A stretch of DNA of 64,000 nt from Aeromicrobium marinum DSM 15272 (GCF_000160775.2 NZ_CM001024.1:595016-659015); one strand, 5' to 3'; positions 17,664 to 29,100 are shown, numbered from the stretch's first letter. Numbers and translations are program-made. Notes: generated by a model not told the origin, from the sequence alone.

Positions 17664-18392
17664 GTGGGTGACCTCGGCGTGTGGACCTTCGTGGCGATCG
17701 CGGCCGCGCTGCTGGTCGGCACCTTCGTGCAGTCGGTCGTGGGACTGGGGCTCGGCCTGGTCGCCGCCCCGGTGATCACCCTGCTGGCGCCCCAGCTGAT
17801 GCCCGGCGCGATGTTGATGCTGGCCTCGGTGCTGCCGGTGGTGACGCTGTCCCGCGAGCGCGAGGAGATCGACTGGCACGGCCTCGGCTGGTCGCTGCCC
17901 GCGCGGGTGGTGGGAACAGGGGTGGGGGTGTGGGTCGTCGCCTCGCTGAGCGAGCGGCAGCTGGGGGTCGGCATCGGCCTGATCGTGCTCGCCGCGGTCC
18001 TGCTGACCGCACGCACGGTCGTCGTGCCGATCACGAGGCGCACGCTCGGTGTGGCCGGATTCGTCAGCGGGGTCACCGGCACCGCGACCTCGATCGGCGG
18101 GCCGCCGTTCGCGCTGCTGTACCAGCGGCGCCCGCCGCGTCAGATCCGCACGACGTTGGCGGTGTTCTTCCTCGTCGGCGCGGCGATGAGCCTGGTCGGG
18201 CTCGGGATCTCCGGCGAGCTCACGCGTGACGAGCTGATGGTCGCCGTCGCCATGCTGCCCGCCCTCCTGGTCGGGTTCGCCATCAGCGGACCGTTGCGCC
18301 GCCGGCTGCCCACCGAGGTCGTGCGCCCCCTGGTCCTGCTCGTGAGCGGAGCCTCGGCCGTGGTGCTGGTGGTGCGGTCGTTGGTCGGTTGA
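17664..18392 (+). CDS. TauE/SafE family membrane transporter
   Basis: 242 residues with about eight hydrophobic segments. It contains the two family repeats: FVQSVVGLGLGLVAAPVITLL at the N-terminus and GFVSGVTGTATSIGGPPFALL in the middle, the usual GxG/GPP loops of sulfite, sulfoacetate or organic-acid exporters. The start is GTG, with no strong ribosome site, 22 bp after the UbiB-like gene. Substrate unknown. It converges with the oxidoreductase at 18397 with 4 bp between stops. Confidence 0.9.
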   Translation: MGDLGVWTFVAIAAALLVGTFVQSVVGLGLGLVAAPVITLLAPQLMPGAMLMLASVLPVVTLSREREEIDWHGLGWSLPARVVGTGVGVWVVASLSERQLGVGIGLIVLAAVLLTARTVVVPITRRTLGVAGFVSGVTGTATSIGGPPFALLYQRRPPRQIRTTLAVFFLVGAAMSLVGLGISGELTRDELMVAVAMLPALLVGFAISGPLRRRLPTEVVRPLVLLVSGASAVVLVVRSLVG

Positions 18393-18396
18393 TCGG

Positions 18397-19344
18397 TCAG
18401 GGGCGCAGGACCAGGTTCCCGACCTTGCGCCCGGTGTCCACCCGCTGGTGCGCTCGGACGACGTCGTCGAGGTCCAGCACGTCGTCGATCACCGGGTCGA
18501 GGTGGCCGGACGCGGCCAGGTCGAGCAGGTGCGCGAAGTCCTCGACCCGTTCCTTCGCGGGGCCGGCGACGACGTCGCCGCGGGCGCGCAGCGTCTCGCC
18601 CAGCCCGGCCACCGCGAGCAGGAGTCGCCCGCCGGGGGCGAGCAGCCTCCGGCCCGACCTGATCGAGACGGTCCCGACCGTGTCGAGTACGACGTCGAAC
18701 CGGTCGCTCACGTCGGCGAGGTCGGTGCGGGTGTGGTCGATGACCCGGTCGGCACCCAGGCGGGTGACCAGGTCGGCATTGGCTCCGCTACACACCCCGG
18801 TCACGGTCGCCCCGAGATGACGGGCGATCTGCACGGCGCTGGAGCCGACCGCGCCGGACGCACCCACGACCAGGACGGTCGTGCCGGGGCCGACGTCGGC
18901 CTTGTCGCGAATGAAGTGCAGGGCGGTGGAGCCGCCGAACAGCAGGGCGGCGGCCTCGTCGTGACCGACGGTCGGGGGGACCGGCACCGCTTTGGCAGCC
19001 GCCAGCGTCAGGTACTCGGCGTGCGCCCCCATCGAGATGCCGGTCATGCCGCACACGTCGTCGCCGATGGCCACACCGTCGACGCGGGGGCCGAGAGCCT
19101 CGACTGTCCCGGCGAACGCGCTGCCGAGCACGGACCGGCGCGGCCGGCGCACCCCGAACGCCAGTCGGGCGAGGACCCCGAAACCGCGGGGGAACCGGGC
19201 GGCGCGGATCCGCGCGTCGGCCGAGGTGACGGCCACCGAGCGGACGCGCACCAACACCTCACCCCGACCGGGCTCGGGCCGGGGCACCTCGGCCATCCGC
19301 ACGACCTCCGGAGGTCCGTACCGCTGCACCACTGCTGCTCGCAT
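18397..19344 (-). CDS. Quinone-oxidoreductase-like NAD(P)H dehydrogenase (MDR family)
   Basis: 315 residues of the zinc-free medium-chain family: RAAVVQRYGPPEVVRMAEVP opening, GSAFAGTVEALG, and the NADPH loop GASGAVGSSAVQIARHLGA. No cysteine ligand sets for zinc are seen. A ribosome site TAAGGA precedes the ATG. It is divergent from the TetR gene; the shared 81-bp region holds two copies of a 13-bp repeat, so TetR control is likely. Probable role: reduction of quinones or reactive enones. Confidence 0.92.
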   Translation of the reverse strand: MRAAVVQRYGPPEVVRMAEVPRPEPGRGEVLVRVRSVAVTSADARIRAARFPRGFGVLARLAFGVRRPRRSVLGSAFAGTVEALGPRVDGVAIGDDVCGMTGISMGAHAEYLTLAAAKAVPVPPTVGHDEAAALLFGGSTALHFIRDKADVGPGTTVLVVGASGAVGSSAVQIARHLGATVTGVCSGANADLVTRLGADRVIDHTRTDLADVSDRFDVVLDTVGTVSIRSGRRLLAPGGRLLLAVAGLGETLRARGDVVAGPAKERVEDFAHLLDLAASGHLDPVIDDVLDLDDVVRAHQRVDTGRKVGNLVLRP

Positions 19345-19351
19345 GTCGCGT

Positions 19352-19398
19352 CCTTACACCCGTATGAATGGTGGTCGAATGCTAGCCTTACGCCTGTA
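19352..19398. promoter_or_regulatory. Two 13-bp repeats, candidate TetR operators
   Basis: CCTTACACCCGTA (19352-19364) and CCTTACGCCTGTA (19386-19398) are direct repeats 34 bp apart in the divergent region between the quinone oxidoreductase and TetR genes; 11 of 13 bases are identical. Each contains a TAC-N4-GTA dyad. The position, covering the likely promoters of both genes, is that expected for autoregulation. Confidence 0.5.
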
Positions 19399-19425
19399 CA
19401 CATGCAACCCGCCGGAGGTGCCGCC

Positions 19426-20094
19426 ATGGTCAGCCGATCGAGTCAGCGCCGATCGACCCTCAGCCGGGACGCCATCGTCGACGCCGCGGTGCGGGTCGCA
19501 GACCGCGGCGGTCTGGTCGACGTCAGCATGCGCAACGTGGGTGCCGAGCTGGGCGCCACCGCGATGGCGCTCTACCACCACGTGGCGAACAAGGACGAGG
19601 TGCTCGACGCCCTGGCGAACTGGGTGTTCACCCGGATCGAGCTGCCGTCGGGCACCGGTCCGTGGCGGCCGGCCATGGCGGCGCGGGCGGCGTCCGCGCG
19701 GGCCGAGCTGTCGGCGCACCCTTGGGCGCTGGGGTTGATCGAGTCGCGGCGCGCCCCCGGGCCCGACATGCTGCGCCACCACGACGCCGTGCTCGGCTGC
19801 CTGCGGGCCGGTGGCTTCGGCGTGGGGCTCGCCGCCCACGCCTTCTCCGCCATCGACGCGTACGTCTACGGGTTCGTCCTCACCGAGGTCAACCTGCCGT
19901 TCGAGGCCGGCGAGCAGGCCGAGGAGTTCATCGGGACCATCCGCGACCTGATCCCGGCCGACCGCTATCCGCACCTCGTCGAGATGGTCACCGACCAGGT
20001 CGTCGGCGGCGGGTACGACTACGGCGACGAGTTCGGGTTCGGGCTCGACCTGGTGCTCGACGGCCTCGAGGCGCGGCTCGCCACCCAGCACTAG
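19426..20094 (+). CDS. TetR family transcriptional regulator
   Basis: 222 residues. The start at 19426 follows GGAGGTG at 19413; another ATG eight codons earlier lacks a site. The N-terminal helix-turn-helix reads RDAIVDAAVRVADRGG ... SMRNVGAELGATAMALYHHV, then KDEVLDAL. The C-terminal half resembles the tetracycline-repressor-type ligand domain. It likely represses the divergent quinone oxidoreductase and possibly itself and the two downstream genes (9 bp and overlapping). The ligand is unknown. Confidence 0.92.
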   Translation: MVSRSSQRRSTLSRDAIVDAAVRVADRGGLVDVSMRNVGAELGATAMALYHHVANKDEVLDALANWVFTRIELPSGTGPWRPAMAARAASARAELSAHPWALGLIESRRAPGPDMLRHHDAVLGCLRAGGFGVGLAAHAFSAIDAYVYGFVLTEVNLPFEAGEQAEEFIGTIRDLIPADRYPHLVEMVTDQVVGGGYDYGDEFGFGLDLVLDGLEARLATQH

Positions 20095-20103
20095 GCTCGC
20101 AGG

Positions 20104-21048
20104 GTGACCGAGCCCCGCATCGCCACCTCGTTCGACGCCACCAGCACGGCCGCCGAGGTCGCCGCGGGGATCGACCTCACGGGGCGGGTCGCGGTCGTGA
20201 CGGGTGCCTCGTCGGGGATCGGCGTCGAGACCGCACGTGCTCTCGCCGCCGCCGGAGCGCGCGTGGTGCTGGCGGTGCGTGACCCGTCTGCCGGCCGGAC
20301 GGTGGCCGACGACATCGGCCGGTCGACCGGTGGGGACGTCGTCGTCGCACCGCTGGACCTGGCCGATCCCGGGTCGGTCGAGGCCTTCGTCGCCGACTGG
20401 GAGGGACCGCTCGGCATCCTGGTCAACAACGCCGGCGTCATGATGACGCCCGAGACCTACACACGGCAGGGGTGGGAGTTGCAGTTCGCCACCAACCACC
20501 TCGGGCACTTCGGCCTCGCGCTCGGACTTCACGACGCGCTGGTCGCGGACGGTGCTGCGCGGGTCGTGTCGGTGTCGTCCAGCGGTCACGCCGGCTCCCC
20601 GGTCGTGTTCGACGACCTGTTCTTCGACCGGCGCGCCTACGATCCCGGTCTCGCCTACGGGCAGTCCAAGACCGCGAACGTGCTGTTCGCCGTCGAGGCC
20701 ACCCGGCGGTGGGCGACCGACGGCATCACCGTCAACGCGGTGATGCCCGGCGGCATCTTCACCAACCTCCAACGGCACTGGGATCCCGAGGTCCTCGCCT
20801 CGACCAAGCGGGCCGCTGCGGGGCTGGCCAAGACCCCCGAGCAGGGGGCGGCGACGTCGGTGCTGGTGGCGACGGCGCCGGCCCTCGAGGGCGTCGGCGG
20901 TCGCTACTTCGAGGACTGCCGCGAGGCCGAGGTGGTCGACGAGATCACCGACGGCCTGCACGGGGTCGTGCCGCACGCGCTCGACCCGGTGGCCGCGGAG
21001 CGGCTGTGGGACGTGTCGCTCGAGCTCTGGGAGCGCGCACGTGGCTGA
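20104..21048 (+). CDS. SDR oxidoreductase (retinol-dehydrogenase-like)
   Basis: 314 residues from GTG. It has TGASSGIG, NNAGVM, and the catalytic Ser/Tyr/Lys set with AYGQSKTANVLFA (YxxxK), plus VNAVMPGGIFTNL, which is typical of the WW-domain/retinol dehydrogenase-like SDRs. The family reduces or oxidises hydrophobic carbonyls. It lies 9 bp after TetR and its stop overlaps the next gene by 8 bp, so these three genes likely form an operon. Confidence 0.92.
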   Translation: MTEPRIATSFDATSTAAEVAAGIDLTGRVAVVTGASSGIGVETARALAAAGARVVLAVRDPSAGRTVADDIGRSTGGDVVVAPLDLADPGSVEAFVADWEGPLGILVNNAGVMMTPETYTRQGWELQFATNHLGHFGLALGLHDALVADGAARVVSVSSSGHAGSPVVFDDLFFDRRAYDPGLAYGQSKTANVLFAVEATRRWATDGITVNAVMPGGIFTNLQRHWDPEVLASTKRAAAGLAKTPEQGAATSVLVATAPALEGVGGRYFEDCREAEVVDEITDGLHGVVPHALDPVAAERLWDVSLELWERARG

Positions 21049-21937
21049 CGTCGCCGGACCGAGGACGCTCGAGGTCGACCTGCCCCGGCTGCGGGCCTCG
21101 GCGCTCGCGTGGGGTCCCGACGACGGACCGCTCGTGCTGTGCCTGCACGGTTTCCCGGACACCGCCTGGACGTGGCGTGCCGTCGCGCCGCTGCTCGCCG
21201 CCCAGGGGTACCGGGTGGTGGCGCCGTTCCTGCGCGGCTACCCACCGACGGCACGACCGGACGACCGCGACTTCCACGTCGGGGCCCTCATGTCCGACGC
21301 CATCGAGTGGCACGCGGCCCTCGGCGCCGACGACCGGGCGGCTGTCGTCGGCCACGACTGGGGCGCGCTCGCCGCCCACGGACTGGCGGCCCACGGGCGG
21401 TCGCCGTTCTCGCGGGTCGTCGCGATGGCCGTGCCGGCGCCCGTCGCGCTGTTCCGTCCGTGGCCGCACCCGCTGCGGTGGATCCGCGCCGTGGGTCCCC
21501 AGCTGCTGCTCAGCTGGTACACCGTGGTGCTCGCCCTGCCCGGGTCCGACCGGCTGGTGCCGCGGCTGGTCCCGTTCCTGTGGCGACGGTGGTCACCCGG
21601 CCACGACGCCGCGGAGGACCTCGAGCTGCTGGCAGCCGCGATGGCCACCCGGGAGGGCCGGCAGGCCATGGTCGCGCCGTACCGCGCGACCATCCGCGTG
21701 AACCGGCCGGATCGGGCCTACCGGGCGCTGCAGGCCGACGCCTTCCGGGCCGCCCGGGTGCCGGTGCGGTACCTGCACGGCGCCGACGACGGCTGCGTGC
21801 ACGCGGGCTTCGCCGAGCGGGCGCGCGCGGTCCTTCCGCAGCCTGACGTGCACGTCGTCCCCGGCGCCGGCCACTTCCTCCAGGTCGAGCGGCCCGACGT
21901 GGTCGCCGCGCTCCTGCTCGACCACCTCGCCCCCTGA
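21041..21937 (+). CDS. Alpha/beta hydrolase (epoxide-hydrolase/haloalkane-type fold)
   Basis: 298 residues beginning at GTG inside the previous gene. The oxyanion text LCLHGFPDTAWTWR (HGFP), the nucleophile elbow VVGHDWGALAAH with Asp as in epoxide hydrolases, and the late HGADDGCVHAG (acid) and GAGHFLQVERPD (His) are visible. The Asp nucleophile (GHDWG) points to epoxide or halide hydrolysis more than esterase activity. It is coupled with the SDR gene under TetR. Confidence 0.92.
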   Translation: MADVAGPRTLEVDLPRLRASALAWGPDDGPLVLCLHGFPDTAWTWRAVAPLLAAQGYRVVAPFLRGYPPTARPDDRDFHVGALMSDAIEWHAALGADDRAAVVGHDWGALAAHGLAAHGRSPFSRVVAMAVPAPVALFRPWPHPLRWIRAVGPQLLLSWYTVVLALPGSDRLVPRLVPFLWRRWSPGHDAAEDLELLAAAMATREGRQAMVAPYRATIRVNRPDRAYRALQADAFRAARVPVRYLHGADDGCVHAGFAERARAVLPQPDVHVVPGAGHFLQVERPDVVAALLLDHLAP

Positions 21938-21953
21938 CCCGCCACGCACCCCG

Positions 21954-22049
21954 CGCGAAATTACGGAGCCGGCACGGCAACCTCTCACACGGCACGGCAG
22001 ATCTGCCGTGTCATGTGCCAAACTCCCGTGCCGGCTCCGTAACTTCGCG
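21954..22049. repeat. 96-bp nested palindrome between convergent genes
   Basis: Outer arms of 24 bp (21954-21977 and 22026-22049) match with one mismatch. A perfect 18-bp palindrome, CACGGCAGATCTGCCGTG (21993-22010), sits exactly on the same centre, 22001.5, so the whole region folds into a long interrupted hairpin. It lies between the convergent hydrolase and dehydrogenase genes and could act as a bidirectional terminator, though no U-tract follows, or be a REP-like mobile palindrome. Confidence 0.85.
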
Positions 22050-22058
22050 AACGGGGGG

Positions 22059-23207
22059 TCAGGCGGAGGGGTCGACGAGAATCTTCGCGTGGCGCTCGGG
22101 GTCCGCGAGGCGGTCGAAGGCGTCGGCCACCCCGTCGAGACCGACCGTGTCGGTCACGAGCGGTGACGGGTCGACCTTGCCCTCGGCTATCAGCAGCAGG
22201 GCGCGGTGGAACTCCGCCGGGTCGTAGCCGAAGGCGAACCGCAGCTCGACCTCCTTGTTGATGGCCATCGCCGGCCGGAAGGTGTCCGGCTCCATGCACA
22301 CCCCCACGACGACCACGCGGGTCAGCAGCGGGGCGGCACTGACGATGTGTTCGATCACCCCGGGCATCCCGACGCACTCGAAGACGACCGGACCACGCGG
22401 ACCGGCCCCGAGCTTCTGCGCGGTCTCGAGCACCCGGTTCCACGGCAGCAGCGGCACGGCGCGCAGCTTGGTCATCGAGTCCACCGCGAGCTCGAACAGC
22501 GAGCTGGCCTCGGTGAGGTACTTCCGGCTGTCGTCGAAGGTGGACCAGGGGGACTCGGCGGCCGGGTCGACGACGACGTCGGCCCCGCAGCGGCGCGCCA
22601 GCTCGCGGCGGCCGGGGGAGTAGTCGCTGGCGATGACGGTCCGCACGCCACGAGCCTTGAGCACCAGGATCACGGCCAGGCCGATCGGTCCGCACCCGAC
22701 GACCACGGCGGTGTCCCGGGTGCCGACCGCGCCCCGGTTGACGGCGTGCAGGGCGACCGCCAGCGGCTCGGTCAGCGCGGCTCGTTCGGGGGCCAGACCG
22801 TTCGGCACCTCGAAGGTGAGGGCCTCGGTGGTGAGGACCTGCTCGGCGTAGCCGCCCGCGGCGGGCTGCGAGAGCCCGGTCAGGTGGATGCCGTCGCCGG
22901 TGCCCAGGATCGGCATCGCCACCACCGGCGTCCCGGAGGACCACCGCCGGCGGGTGCCGGGGCCGTAGTCGACCACCGTGCCGGTGAACTCGTGCCCCAT
23001 CACGACCCGCTGGTCGGACCGCATGAAGTGGTCGTAGCCGATCTCGGCGGCCACGTCGGCAGTGGCATCGCCGTGCACGCGGGCGTGCAGGTCCGACCCA
23101 CAAATGCCGCACCGGGTCACGTCGAGCAGGACCTGCCCCTTCGTCGGACGGAGGTCGGGGACGTCCTCGACCTCGAGCTGACCTCGGTGCAGGGTGACGG
23201 CGCGCAT
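22059..23207 (-). CDS. Zinc-dependent alcohol dehydrogenase-like protein (MDR), no structural zinc site
   Basis: 382 residues. The catalytic-zinc loop CGICGSDLH and VMGHEF are present, with the NAD loop GCGPIGLAVILVLKARG. The four-cysteine structural-zinc lobe usual after the GHE motif is missing; that region reads PILGTGDGIHLTGLSQPAAGGYAEQV. The length is otherwise usual for sorbitol/threonine-dehydrogenase-like members. It probably oxidises a secondary or polyol substrate. It is divergent from furA by 100 bp. Confidence 0.9.
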   Translation of the reverse strand: MRAVTLHRGQLEVEDVPDLRPTKGQVLLDVTRCGICGSDLHARVHGDATADVAAEIGYDHFMRSDQRVVMGHEFTGTVVDYGPGTRRRWSSGTPVVAMPILGTGDGIHLTGLSQPAAGGYAEQVLTTEALTFEVPNGLAPERAALTEPLAVALHAVNRGAVGTRDTAVVVGCGPIGLAVILVLKARGVRTVIASDYSPGRRELARRCGADVVVDPAAESPWSTFDDSRKYLTEASSLFELAVDSMTKLRAVPLLPWNRVLETAQKLGAGPRGPVVFECVGMPGVIEHIVSAAPLLTRVVVVGVCMEPDTFRPAMAINKEVELRFAFGYDPAEFHRALLLIAEGKVDPSPLVTDTVGLDGVADAFDRLADPERHAKILVDPSA

Positions 23208-23268
23208 GACGTGAACCTACTCGCCACCGGTCGTGGTCGGGTGCCGTACGCCACACCGACATCCGCCG

Positions 23269-23301
23269 TTTCTTGACTCGTTCCAGAAAGTGGGCCATGG
23301 T
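23269..23301 (+). promoter_or_regulatory. furA promoter and candidate FurA box
   Basis: TTGACT (23273-23278), a 17-bp spacer and a weak CATGGT (23296-23301) form a promoter; transcription would start at about 23308, the furA GTG, i.e. leaderless as known for mycobacterial furA. TTTCT (23269-23273) and AGAAA (23285-23289) form an inverted repeat across the -35, a likely FurA site. I recall similar TTGACT...TTCCAGAA sequences before other actinobacterial furA genes; an alignment would confirm this. Confidence 0.55.
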
Positions 23302-23307
23302 GAGAAC

Positions 23308-25975
<2,668 letters not shown>

Positions 25976-25977
25976 CC

Positions 25978-26574
25978 ATGACGACGCCTCGCTGGTTCAC
26001 CGACACCAAGGACGGCCACTCCCAGTGGTACGCCGAGCGGTTCCGTGCCCTGGCGGAGGAGGGGGCCGACCTCGCCGGTGAGGCCCGGTTGGTCAACGCC
26101 CTGGTGCAGCCGGCGTCGAGCGTGCTCGACGCCGGCTGCGGCACCGGCCGGCTGGGGGCGGCGCTGCACTCCTTCGGCCACGAGGTCGTGGGGGTCGACG
26201 TCGACGCGGTCCTCGTGGCCGAGGCGCGGGCCCAGCACGCCGGGCCCACCTGGGTCGAGGCGGACCTCGCCGGGCTCGACCTGGGGCGGACCTTCGACGC
26301 GGTGGTGACGGCGGGCAACGTCATGGTGTTCCTCGCCCCGGGGACCGAGGGGGACGTGGTGCGCCGCCTCGCCGCCCACGTGGCGCCCGGAGGTGTCCTG
26401 GTGCTGGGATTCCGGCTCGACTGGCACTACGGGGTCGACGGGCTCGACACCGATCTGGCCGCGGCCGGTCTGGTGCTGGAGCAGAGGTTCGCGACGTGGG
26501 ACCTGCGACCGTTCGACTCCTCCGCGGAGTTCGCGGTCAGCGTGGCCCGGCAGCCGGAGGCCGGGCGCACGTGA
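25978..26574 (+). CDS. Class I SAM-dependent methyltransferase
   Basis: 198 residues. The ATG at 25978 is 2 bp after katG. The SAM-binding motif VLDAGCGTGRLGAAL and the acidic strand GVDVDAVLV are clear; post-motifs FDAVVTAGNVMVFL and GGVLVLGFR follow. The substrate is unknown. The stop overlaps the next gene (GTGA 26571-26574), so the two are probably cotranslated, perhaps with katG read-through. Confidence 0.88.
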   Translation: MTTPRWFTDTKDGHSQWYAERFRALAEEGADLAGEARLVNALVQPASSVLDAGCGTGRLGAALHSFGHEVVGVDVDAVLVAEARAQHAGPTWVEADLAGLDLGRTFDAVVTAGNVMVFLAPGTEGDVVRRLAAHVAPGGVLVLGFRLDWHYGVDGLDTDLAAAGLVLEQRFATWDLRPFDSSAEFAVSVARQPEAGRT

Positions 26575-27017
26575 CGGCGCCCCGGTCGGTGGTGGCGGCC
26601 CGTCGGTGCTGGCCCGACCTGCCGGCACCCCAGCCCGGTCAGCTCGACGGCACCTGGGAGTCCGGATTCCTGCGCCCGCTCGTGCACGTCGCACCGGCGG
26701 GCCTGGCCGTGGTCGGGCTGCCACGGTGGTTCGGCAAGCGGTTCGACGCCGGCCAGGGCGCCAACCTCGTCCGCAGCCGAGGCGAGGGACCGCTCGGTGA
26801 GCGGCTGCCGATGCTCGTCACCGGCGACGACTCGTGGTGCGGCGGCGGTCCGGTCGCGGCGATCAGCTACGCCGCCGACGCGCCACGACCGTGGCGGTGG
26901 GTGCGCGACGAGCTGCGCAGTCTCGACGACGACCACCTCCTGGGCCTCACCCTCGTCGGCAGGGCCGGGGTGGTGGCCCGAGCCACGGCGGCGCCGTTCG
27001 TGTTGACCCGCCGCTGA
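26571..27017 (+). CDS. Hypothetical protein resembling the GXWXG/DUF4334 family
   Basis: 148 residues from a GTG overlapping the methyltransferase stop. The segment GLPRWFGKRFD and the later AAISYAADAPRPWRWVRDEL...DDDHLLGLTLVG resemble the DUF4334/GXWXG pattern, in which a small beta fold is followed by a D-dominated end; I cannot confirm the family from reading alone. No signal peptide, no transmembrane helix. Function unknown. Conserved coupling with the methyltransferase suggests they work together. Confidence 0.55.
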   Translation: MTAPRSVVAARRCWPDLPAPQPGQLDGTWESGFLRPLVHVAPAGLAVVGLPRWFGKRFDAGQGANLVRSRGEGPLGERLPMLVTGDDSWCGGGPVAAISYAADAPRPWRWVRDELRSLDDDHLLGLTLVGRAGVVARATAAPFVLTRR

Positions 27018-27026
27018 CCGTCCGGG

Positions 27027-27446
27027 TCAGTCGTGCACCCGACGACCCTCGATCGAGCGGGGCTCGAGGGCGATGACCACGTCTCGCTCGCCCCCGGCCC
27101 ACGGACGCAGTCGGGCGGTGGCCAGCACCGTCCGGATCTGCTCGGGGTCGGTCACGCGGGACGCGGACCCCTTCACCGTGACGTTCCACCCGTGGCGGAA
27201 CAGCTCCGCGTGGTGGTCGACGCCGAAGGCGATCTCGCCCGCCTCGGGCAGTCCGGCCAGCAGACTGTCGGGAGAGGTGCGGAAGAAGACGAGGTCGTCG
27301 ATGACCGCGAAGTTCAACGGGACGAGGTGGATCCCCGCCGCGTCGACGAACGCGACCCGACCGACCGTGGTGGTGGTGAGCAGCTCGCGGCACTCGGGCT
27401 CGGAGAGGACACGGAACGTCTCGCCGGGTGGGCGGCTCGCGGTCAT
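27027..27446 (-). CDS. Pyridoxamine 5'-phosphate oxidase-related flavin-binding protein
   Basis: 139 residues. The start at 27446 has AAGGA upstream; a much longer open frame lacks family sequence. VGRVAFVDAAGIHLVPLNFAV and DDLVFFRTSPDSLLAG show the split-barrel flavin or F420 binding fold; WNVTVKGSASRVTD is the third strand pair. Members reduce or bind F420/FMN, or bind haem. No operon partner; divergent from the cyclase gene. Confidence 0.85.
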   Translation of the reverse strand: MTASRPPGETFRVLSEPECRELLTTTTVGRVAFVDAAGIHLVPLNFAVIDDLVFFRTSPDSLLAGLPEAGEIAFGVDHHAELFRHGWNVTVKGSASRVTDPEQIRTVLATARLRPWAGGERDVVIALEPRSIEGRRVHD

Positions 27447-27543
27447 GGCTCGTCCTTCGTCGGGTGGTCCCGATCCTACGCCGCCGGGGGAGCGCGGCCT
27501 GTACGCTCTCGACGTCCCCTCGACCCGACCAGGACGGAGCTCC

Positions 27544-29061
27544 GTGACCAGTGCGTGGTTGGTCGGACCCACCGACCAGTCGACCGTGCAGCTGCGCCGA
27601 GGGCTCCAGGTGGCGCTCACGACGACGCTGGTGCTGACCAACGTCATCGGTGCGGTGATCGTGTTCGGGCTCAGCTTCATCGTGACCCCCGGTGGACCCA
27701 ACTCGCGGTACGTGGCCGCTCTCGCGATCAGCGTGCCGGTGTACGTCGTCGCCGCGGTCGTGGTGGGGGCGAGCGTCGTCACGCTCAGCGCGATCAGGCC
27801 GCTGCGGTGGGCGCTGGAGGAGCGGGAGGCGACGCCTGCCGAGCGGCGGGTGGCCCTGCGGCTGCCGTGGCGGATGACCCTGATCCAGTTCGGCCTGTGG
27901 ATCGCAGCGGTGGTGCTCTTCACCGGCATCGCCCTGTGGGCCCAGCCGGCGGCGGCCCTCAGCACGGCCTTCTCGGTGGGCATCACCGGCGTCGTGGTCA
28001 GTGCGATCGCCTACCTGTTCACCGAGTTCTCCTTCCGCCCGATCGCCGCCCGGGCCCTGGCCGGCCGGCTGCCGGACGAGAAGCTCGGCGCAGGGGTCCA
28101 ATGGCGGATGGTGCTGTTCTGGAGTCTCGGGACGGCGGCCCCGGTGCTCGGGCTCGTGGTCGCCGCCGTGCTGGCGCTGTCGAGGTCGGACATCACGGTC
28201 GGGCAGCTGGCATCGGTCGTGCTGGGGCTCGCCGCGGTCATCCTGGCCTTCGGCCTGCTCGTCACGGTGCTCAACGCACGGGTCGTCGTGGCACCGATCG
28301 CCGCCGTCTCCGCGGCCATGGAGCAGGTGCGCGACGGTGAGCTCGACGTCACGGTGCAGGTCGACGACGGCACCGAGCTCGGGCTCCTGCAGGCCGGCTT
28401 CAACGACATGGCGGTCGGGCTGCGGGAACGCGAGCGCATCCGCGACCTGTTCGGCCGGCACGTCGGTGCGGCGGTCGCCACCGCGGCCACGCAGGGCCGC
28501 GTCGAGCTCGGTGGCGAGACCCGCACGGTGTCGGTGCTCATGATCGACCTCACCGGCTCCACGGCGTTCGCCACCGACCGCGAGCCGGCCGAGGTCGTCG
28601 AGATGCTGAACCGCTTCTTCGCGGTCGTCGTGGAGGAGGTCGACCGTCACGAGGGCCTGGTCAACAAGTTCATGGGCGATGCGGTGCTCGCGATCTTCGG
28701 CGCACCCGTCGACGTCGGGGACCACGCGGGCGCAGCTCTGGCCACGGCGCGTGCGATCGCGGGCCGGCTCGGCGTCGAGGTGCCGGAGGTGGGAGCCGGC
28801 ATCGGTGTCTCCACCGGTCGCGCGGTCGCCGGCAACGTGGGGCACAGCTCGCGCTTCGAGTACACGGTGATCGGTGACGCGGTCAACGCCGCCGCCCGGC
28901 TCACCGACCTGGCCAAGGAGGTCGAGGGCGGCGTGCTCGTGGCGGCCGACAGCGTGACGGCCGCGGGTGGCGACGAGCAGTCGCACTGGGTGGCCCACGA
29001 GACGGTCGTGCTGCGGGGCCGTGCCGAACCCACCCCCACCGCGCGTCTCTCACCCGCCTGA
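27544..29061 (+). CDS. Membrane adenylate cyclase with HAMP domain (class III)
   Basis: 505 residues from GTG, GGAG just upstream. Six hydrophobic segments fill the first 250 residues, followed by a HAMP domain (VAPIAAVSAAMEQVRDGELD ...) and a class III cyclase domain: metal Asp in MIDLTGSTAF, adenine-specifying Lys in NKFMGDAVLAIF, second metal Asp, and VIGDAVNAAARL with the transition-state Asn/Arg. The layout equals the mycobacterial Rv1318c/Rv3645 type. All catalytic residues appear intact, so it probably makes cAMP. It is relevant to the CRP-type site at 32593. Confidence 0.94.
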   Translation: MTSAWLVGPTDQSTVQLRRGLQVALTTTLVLTNVIGAVIVFGLSFIVTPGGPNSRYVAALAISVPVYVVAAVVVGASVVTLSAIRPLRWALEEREATPAERRVALRLPWRMTLIQFGLWIAAVVLFTGIALWAQPAAALSTAFSVGITGVVVSAIAYLFTEFSFRPIAARALAGRLPDEKLGAGVQWRMVLFWSLGTAAPVLGLVVAAVLALSRSDITVGQLASVVLGLAAVILAFGLLVTVLNARVVVAPIAAVSAAMEQVRDGELDVTVQVDDGTELGLLQAGFNDMAVGLRERERIRDLFGRHVGAAVATAATQGRVELGGETRTVSVLMIDLTGSTAFATDREPAEVVEMLNRFFAVVVEEVDRHEGLVNKFMGDAVLAIFGAPVDVGDHAGAALATARAIAGRLGVEVPEVGAGIGVSTGRAVAGNVGHSSRFEYTVIGDAVNAAARLTDLAKEVEGGVLVAADSVTAAGGDEQSHWVAHETVVLRGRAEPTPTARLSPA

Positions 29062-29100
29062 CCTCCGTGCCGGCTTGGACCCGCTGGCCACCATGGGGGC

